Source of the DNA: Paenibacillus donghaensis
GTDB taxonomy: Bacteria > Bacillota > Bacilli > Paenibacillales > Paenibacillaceae
Reading direction: 5' to 3'
DNA: 64,000 nucleotides
NCBI RefSeq assembly: GCF_002192415.1
Contig: NZ_CP021780.1
Span: 3,162,001-3,226,000 of the forward strand
The notes under the pieces were generated by a model, which saw nothing but the letters and a program-made list of their open reading frames with translations, had not been told where the DNA came from and ran no database searches. Of the stretch, positions 60,823 through 64,000 are shown one piece after another. How positions within the stretch are numbered: position 1 is the first letter of the stretch; each line of letters starts with the position of its first letter. Made by a program: the position numbers and the translations under genes.

Positions 60823-60881
60823 AAAAAGCGCAAAAAAACACTTCAAGCTCCATAAGCTTGAGGTGTTTTTTTGCGCTTTTT
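60823..60881. terminator. Long bidirectional rho-independent terminator
   Basis: AAAAAGCGCAAAAAAACACT pairs with the matching AGTG/GTGTTTTTTTGCGCTTTTT arm around TTCAAGCTCCATAAGCTTGA; T5 tracts at both ends. Ends the oxidoreductase transcript and that of the gene fragment to the right. Confidence 0.85.
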
Positions 60882-60927
60882 AATTTTGGAGTTTATCTAA
60901 TTGATTGTTTACATAATATTAATTATG

Positions 60928-61075
60928 TTAACCAACAAGCCGGCAATCTGCAGAAGCGCCGTGATCAGTACCGGTCAGCCCCGTCTGCACCGCATACAAG
61001 GCATCGTCCCGGTCTCCGCTATAGCCTAATAACGAGGGGGAAAATAAACGTTGCCACGTCTCTCCACCACCTCTT
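60928..61075 (-). pseudogene. 3' fragment of a BNR-repeat protein gene
   Basis: One frame on the minus strand reads GGGETWQRLFSPSLLGYSGD, then RDDALYAVQTGLTGTDHGAS and ADCRLVG, ending at a TAA (60928-60930). GGETW is an Asp-box motif as in the protein at 33111. No start or 5' part is present; the next gene ends directly upstream. It is probably a remnant. Confidence 0.4.
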
Positions 61076-61079
61076 CCGG

Positions 61080-62099
61080 TTAATCCATATCGGCGATTTT
61101 CCAGACTCCTTGCTTGTTTTTCAGAAGTGGAATTCCTAAGGACTGCTCTGAAAAATACCCTTCTTCCGTCATCCGCTCAAACTCCACATTAAATGAAACC
61201 CGCTTCTTATTCGTAGCTGAATCAACAGATTCATTGAAAGTGATTCGAGTAAATCTGTAGATCGCATTATTGTCGATATGATAGGCCAGACCCTCCGCAA
61301 CCCTATCGGAATACATCGTCTCATTAAATTGCTGCTTGTCCTTGGCTACAATCGCCCCTAGACATTTCATCAGCTCCTGCAGGATTTGCTTATTCTCGCT
61401 GCTGTTGCCCACATCAGGCGTCTTGGCCGTGATGCCTGCCTTCAGCGGAGGGAGCTTCTCCATATACTGCACGTAACTCAGCATATCCCGAAAGACCGGA
61501 AACAGCGTCTCCTGCTGGTCTGGTGTTGTGCTGATTTCAGCGGTATAGTCTTTGCCTTGCGCCTTGAATGCGAACAGTTCTACGGTCCGTCCAGCCACGC
61601 TGTAACTTCCGATATATTCTTTGTATTTCGCTAAGACTGGATTACTGCCGAGTTCAGTGGGCTGATCGGCGGACTTGTCACTTGCTGCATAGAGAATAAG
61701 ATAGTTCTGCTTATCTGCCGTCCCCCAAGCCGTTCCCTGCTCACGCTCGAAACGTTCCATGGTGACCGGCATGAAGACGGCCAACGGCAGAGTCTGGTGT
61801 ACTTTAAACTCCGTATCCAGTTGTTCATCATTTACGACATAGCTGATTCCCATCCCGTCATATACGGGAACTTCACTCTGGAACAAGGAAACTGATTTCG
61901 CCGCAGGCTCAGCCGGTGCTGGAGTTGGCGATGCGGTTGGCGCAACTGAAGGGGCGGGACTTGCGGTTACCACCGGAGAAGGAGACACCTGAGCCGTTGT
62001 CAGAACAGAAGCGTTGTCCTTAGCTGAGCCGCACCCGCTGCTGATAACAGTCAGAATAGCTATAGTGCTGATTATCATTATTTTTCGATGGGTAATCAT
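61080..62099 (-). CDS. Hypothetical lipoprotein
   Basis: 339 residues. A signal peptide ends at an SSGC lipobox (IAILTVISSGCGSAKDN, Cys near 23), followed by a Ser/Thr/Pro/Ala-rich linker (about 38-68) and a globular domain I do not recognise (about 70-339, with LSYVQYMEKLPPLKAG and VSFNVEFERMTEEGYF near the end). It is probably surface-anchored. Confidence 0.7.
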   Translation of the reverse strand: MITHRKIMIISTIAILTVISSGCGSAKDNASVLTTAQVSPSPVVTASPAPSVAPTASPTPAPAEPAAKSVSLFQSEVPVYDGMGISYVVNDEQLDTEFKVHQTLPLAVFMPVTMERFEREQGTAWGTADKQNYLILYAASDKSADQPTELGSNPVLAKYKEYIGSYSVAGRTVELFAFKAQGKDYTAEISTTPDQQETLFPVFRDMLSYVQYMEKLPPLKAGITAKTPDVGNSSENKQILQELMKCLGAIVAKDKQQFNETMYSDRVAEGLAYHIDNNAIYRFTRITFNESVDSATNKKRVSFNVEFERMTEEGYFSEQSLGIPLLKNKQGVWKIADMD

Positions 62100-62155
62100 G
62101 TCATTTCACCTCGAATTACTAGACGCAGGAAATATTTGAAAGTTGCAGATTCGAG

Positions 62156-62662
62156 TTAATTAATCCCCTTAATACTTAATGTGCTGAAGTATTGGCTGGG
62201 ATTGCCTTGATTCGGGTTGAAGCGTTCCTGATAAGCCCCGTTGGTATAGCTTCCAATCACTCGATGCCAGAAATTGCGGGCCGGTGTGTTCGCCCGGATC
62301 TGCGAGACCTTCCAGTCGCCGGGATGGAGATCAAACAGCTTGTGGGCGGCCCAGGTCCCTACCCCGCTGCGGCGGTATTTCTGCATAACAAAAAATTCCG
62401 TCATATAGAACTCGCCCTCCGTGCTGCGCAGCAGCCGTTCGATCAGGGCAAAGCCGGCGATATGGTTGTCCACTGTGAAGGTATAAGCAAATTTATTGTT
62501 GCCGCTGCTCCAGTAAGCCTCCAGACCGGGATACGGCAGAAATGCGCCGTCGGCATCCACATCCAGCTCCAGATAGCGGGTAAAATCATAAAAATAGAAC
62601 TGCATCAGATTGCTGATCATCTGCTTGCGTTCCTTGGGAACCAATTCCATAGCCATCTTCAT
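62156..62662 (-). CDS. GNAT-family N-acetyltransferase
   Basis: About 168 residues from the ATG at 62662, with AGAGGTGAAG before it. The acetyl-CoA motif A is FFVMQKYRRSGVGTWAAHKL (about 90-110), preceded by NHIAGFALIERLLR. It ends FNPNQGNPSQYFSTLSIKGIN-like, close to the family end. Substrate unknown. The 5' gene neighbour is the mobile integrase. Confidence 0.88.
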   Translation of the reverse strand: MKMAMELVPKERKQMISNLMQFYFYDFTRYLELDVDADGAFLPYPGLEAYWSSGNNKFAYTFTVDNHIAGFALIERLLRSTEGEFYMTEFFVMQKYRRSGVGTWAAHKLFDLHPGDWKVSQIRANTPARNFWHRVIGSYTNGAYQERFNPNQGNPSQYFSTLSIKGIN

Positions 62663-62671
62663 ATGCTTCAC

Positions 62672-62781
62672 CTCTGTAATTCAACGTTTACCACACATCA
62701 TACTTCGAGCAAATTAACCTTATGTAGCAAGGGTTTTCAGCTTTTGCTCAGTCACAAATCACAAATAGGTCACATTTTTTG
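62672..62781. other. Short AT-rich gap between the acetyltransferase and the integrase
   Basis: It holds TGTAGCAAGGGTTTTCAGC and TCACAAATCACAAATAGGTC near 62735-62775. An attachment site for the integrase is expected here, by analogy with other integrase-flanked elements, but the core cannot be set without the other end. Confidence 0.35.
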
Positions 62782-63897
62782 CTAAAGACACATTACTCTG
62801 TCTAAGGTATCAGCAACTTCTTGTTGCATTGAAGGGATCACATGACTGTAAGTATCCAACGTTATTCCGACCTTGGAATGCCCCATTCGCTCTGAAATGA
62901 TCTTAACATTCACATTCTCCATAATCAAAATCGTTGCATGTGTGTGACGAAGGTCGTGGAAACGAATATGTGGCAACTGGGCCTTCTCTAAATCCTTCCT
63001 GTAGGCGCACGATAGGTTGCCTGGAAAGACAGTCTTTCCATTTTTAATATTGAATATTACTATATCCATATCGATAAATCTGTCACCAAGGCGATCTTTT
63101 GTTTCTTCATATTTAATTTGCTGCTTCTTTAAAATTTCAATTAGGATGTTGGGCATTGATACTTTTCTAACCCCTGAAGCTGTCTTAGCCCCATTCTTTA
63201 TTGTTTTCCCAAAATTCACAAGTGTCTGATTAATTGTGATTTCCTTTTTATCAATGTCAATGTCCTGCCATCTTAGAGCAGATATTTCGCCCATCCGAAG
63301 ACCGCAATATAGGGCTAAAGCATAAGCACAATAGAATCTACAATCCTTAGCTACTCTGAGAAAGTGCTTCGTTTGTTCAATTGTCCATATCTTCATTTCT
63401 AGCTTAACAAACTTGGGTAGCGTCACATTTCTCATGGGATTTTCTTTTATAATCTTATAGAGTTTTGCTTTATCTAAAGCTCTTTTAACTACAGCTACAA
63501 TTCTATCAATTGTATTTCTAGCATATCCCTCTTCGTGCAAACCCGTTACAAACTTCTGGCATTGCATAGGAGTCAAATTTTGAAGCCTAACATTTCCAAT
63601 TTTAGGCTTAATGTGATTCTTAAAAGACAAACAGTTACTATAATATGTTGTCTCGTTCACCTGCAAAATCCTATCAGATTTTAGCCAGTCCTCAATAAAA
63701 TTGGCTACAGTCAATGTTTTCGGCGCTGAATACTGACCGCTATTAACTTCATTTCGTAACTCAAGCATCTTATCGTCTGCTTCTCTTTTAGTTTTAAAAC
63801 CCTTTCTTCTTATTTGTTTTCTTTCTCCGGTTTCATCATAATAATCAAACACAAAACGCCAAGTTTTTGTTTTTTCATTAAATTTTGGTACTGCCAT
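62782..63897 (-). CDS. Phage/ICE-type site-specific tyrosine integrase
   Basis: About 371 residues from the ATG at 63897 with GGAGTGG 6 bases before. N-terminal arm-binding domain (MAVPKFNEKTKTWRFVFDYY), core-binding helices (LTVANFIEDWLKSDRILQ) and catalytic domain: Arg in GLRMGEISALRWQD, HDLRHTHAT (His, Arg), GHSKVGITLDTYSHV (His, Tyr). It is AT-rich compared with its left neighbours. It probably belongs to a prophage or integrative element that extends right of the window. Confidence 0.92.
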   Translation of the reverse strand: MAVPKFNEKTKTWRFVFDYYDETGERKQIRRKGFKTKREADDKMLELRNEVNSGQYSAPKTLTVANFIEDWLKSDRILQVNETTYYSNCLSFKNHIKPKIGNVRLQNLTPMQCQKFVTGLHEEGYARNTIDRIVAVVKRALDKAKLYKIIKENPMRNVTLPKFVKLEMKIWTIEQTKHFLRVAKDCRFYCAYALALYCGLRMGEISALRWQDIDIDKKEITINQTLVNFGKTIKNGAKTASGVRKVSMPNILIEILKKQQIKYEETKDRLGDRFIDMDIVIFNIKNGKTVFPGNLSCAYRKDLEKAQLPHIRFHDLRHTHATILIMENVNVKIISERMGHSKVGITLDTYSHVIPSMQQEVADTLDRVMCL

Positions 63898-64000
63898 TAC
63901 TAACCACTCCATTCAAAAGAAATGGAGCCAAAAGCATGTGACTATATCCATTATATCACATTTTTCGACTCCTCAATAACATTAACTATATGTATTATTA

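Overview
The window comes from a Gram-positive, endospore-forming bacterium, almost certainly a Paenibacillus or close relative. The evidence is moderate GC content, AGGAGG-type ribosome binding sites, spore genes (gerPABCDE, cwlJ-gerQ, an Hsp20-like spore protein), Firmicute lipoproteins with LSAC lipoboxes, a preQ1-I riboswitch before a queFCDE operon and a c-di-AMP (ydaO-type) riboswitch before a KimA-like potassium transporter. No rRNA or tRNA genes and no CRISPR array were seen. The species call is inference.

Layout, left to right. 0-11 kb: 5' part of pstS (cut by the window edge), a LysR regulator, a 4 x 51 bp tandem palindrome array, a repeat-filled intergenic block, a methyltransferase and an EamA transporter. 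Then comes a zinc alcohol dehydrogenase pseudogene split by an IS200/IS605 element (tnpA + tnpB), followed by an ECF sigma / anti-sigma / membrane protein / VanW operon with its own ECF promoter and an 8 x 42 bp tandem repeat. 11-18.5 kb: queFCDE with riboswitch, a ZIP transporter, a frameshifted IS110-family element nested inside a dispersed repeat, and murB. 18.6-23.2 kb: a Fur-type siderophore uptake locus (binding protein, two permeases, ATPase) ending in a decayed FhuF-like reductase. 23.4-30.5 kb: kimA, bdbDC, a CNNM/CorC protein, gerQ and cwlJ. 30.3-47.6 kb: transporters and regulators, including a GntR-ABC locus with a deletion, an APC permease and LysE exporter, lactate dehydrogenase, a tyrosine recombinase, a LysR/permease pair with an in-frame stop, a TetR/MFS pair and two beta-propeller proteins. 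47.6-50 kb: gerP operon diverging from an Hsp20-like gene. 50-62.7 kb: an MBL hydrolase, a pectinesterase, a PadR operon, an SgrR/MFS pair, a WYL regulator/Gfo-Idh-MocA pair, a lipoprotein and an acetyltransferase. 62.8-64 kb: an AT-rich phage/ICE-type integrase, the apparent edge of a mobile element continuing past the window.

The most unusual content is between the genes. One family of roughly 300 bp elements has near-identical termini (GGTTACTACTTAGG...CCTAAGTAGTAACC) and four internal imperfect palindromes at matching spacing. It occurs in at least two internal subtypes and as clustered partial copies at about 2.2, 10.9, 15.3, 41.2 and 58.1 kb. A second family of about 50-140 bp hairpin elements (core GAAACGGCTTCGCCGTCC...CCGTTTCTGCGAGAAA) occurs eight times, nearly always just after a gene, and supplies the stop codon of at least two. 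The window also holds many decayed genes, several with internal deletions (alcohol dehydrogenase, FhuF-like, ABC transporter, short-chain dehydrogenase, a small acidic protein, an APC permease with an in-frame TAG), so recent gene loss is common here.

All calls come from reading the sequence; no database search was run. Start codons were moved inward where a ribosome binding site clearly favoured an internal start.
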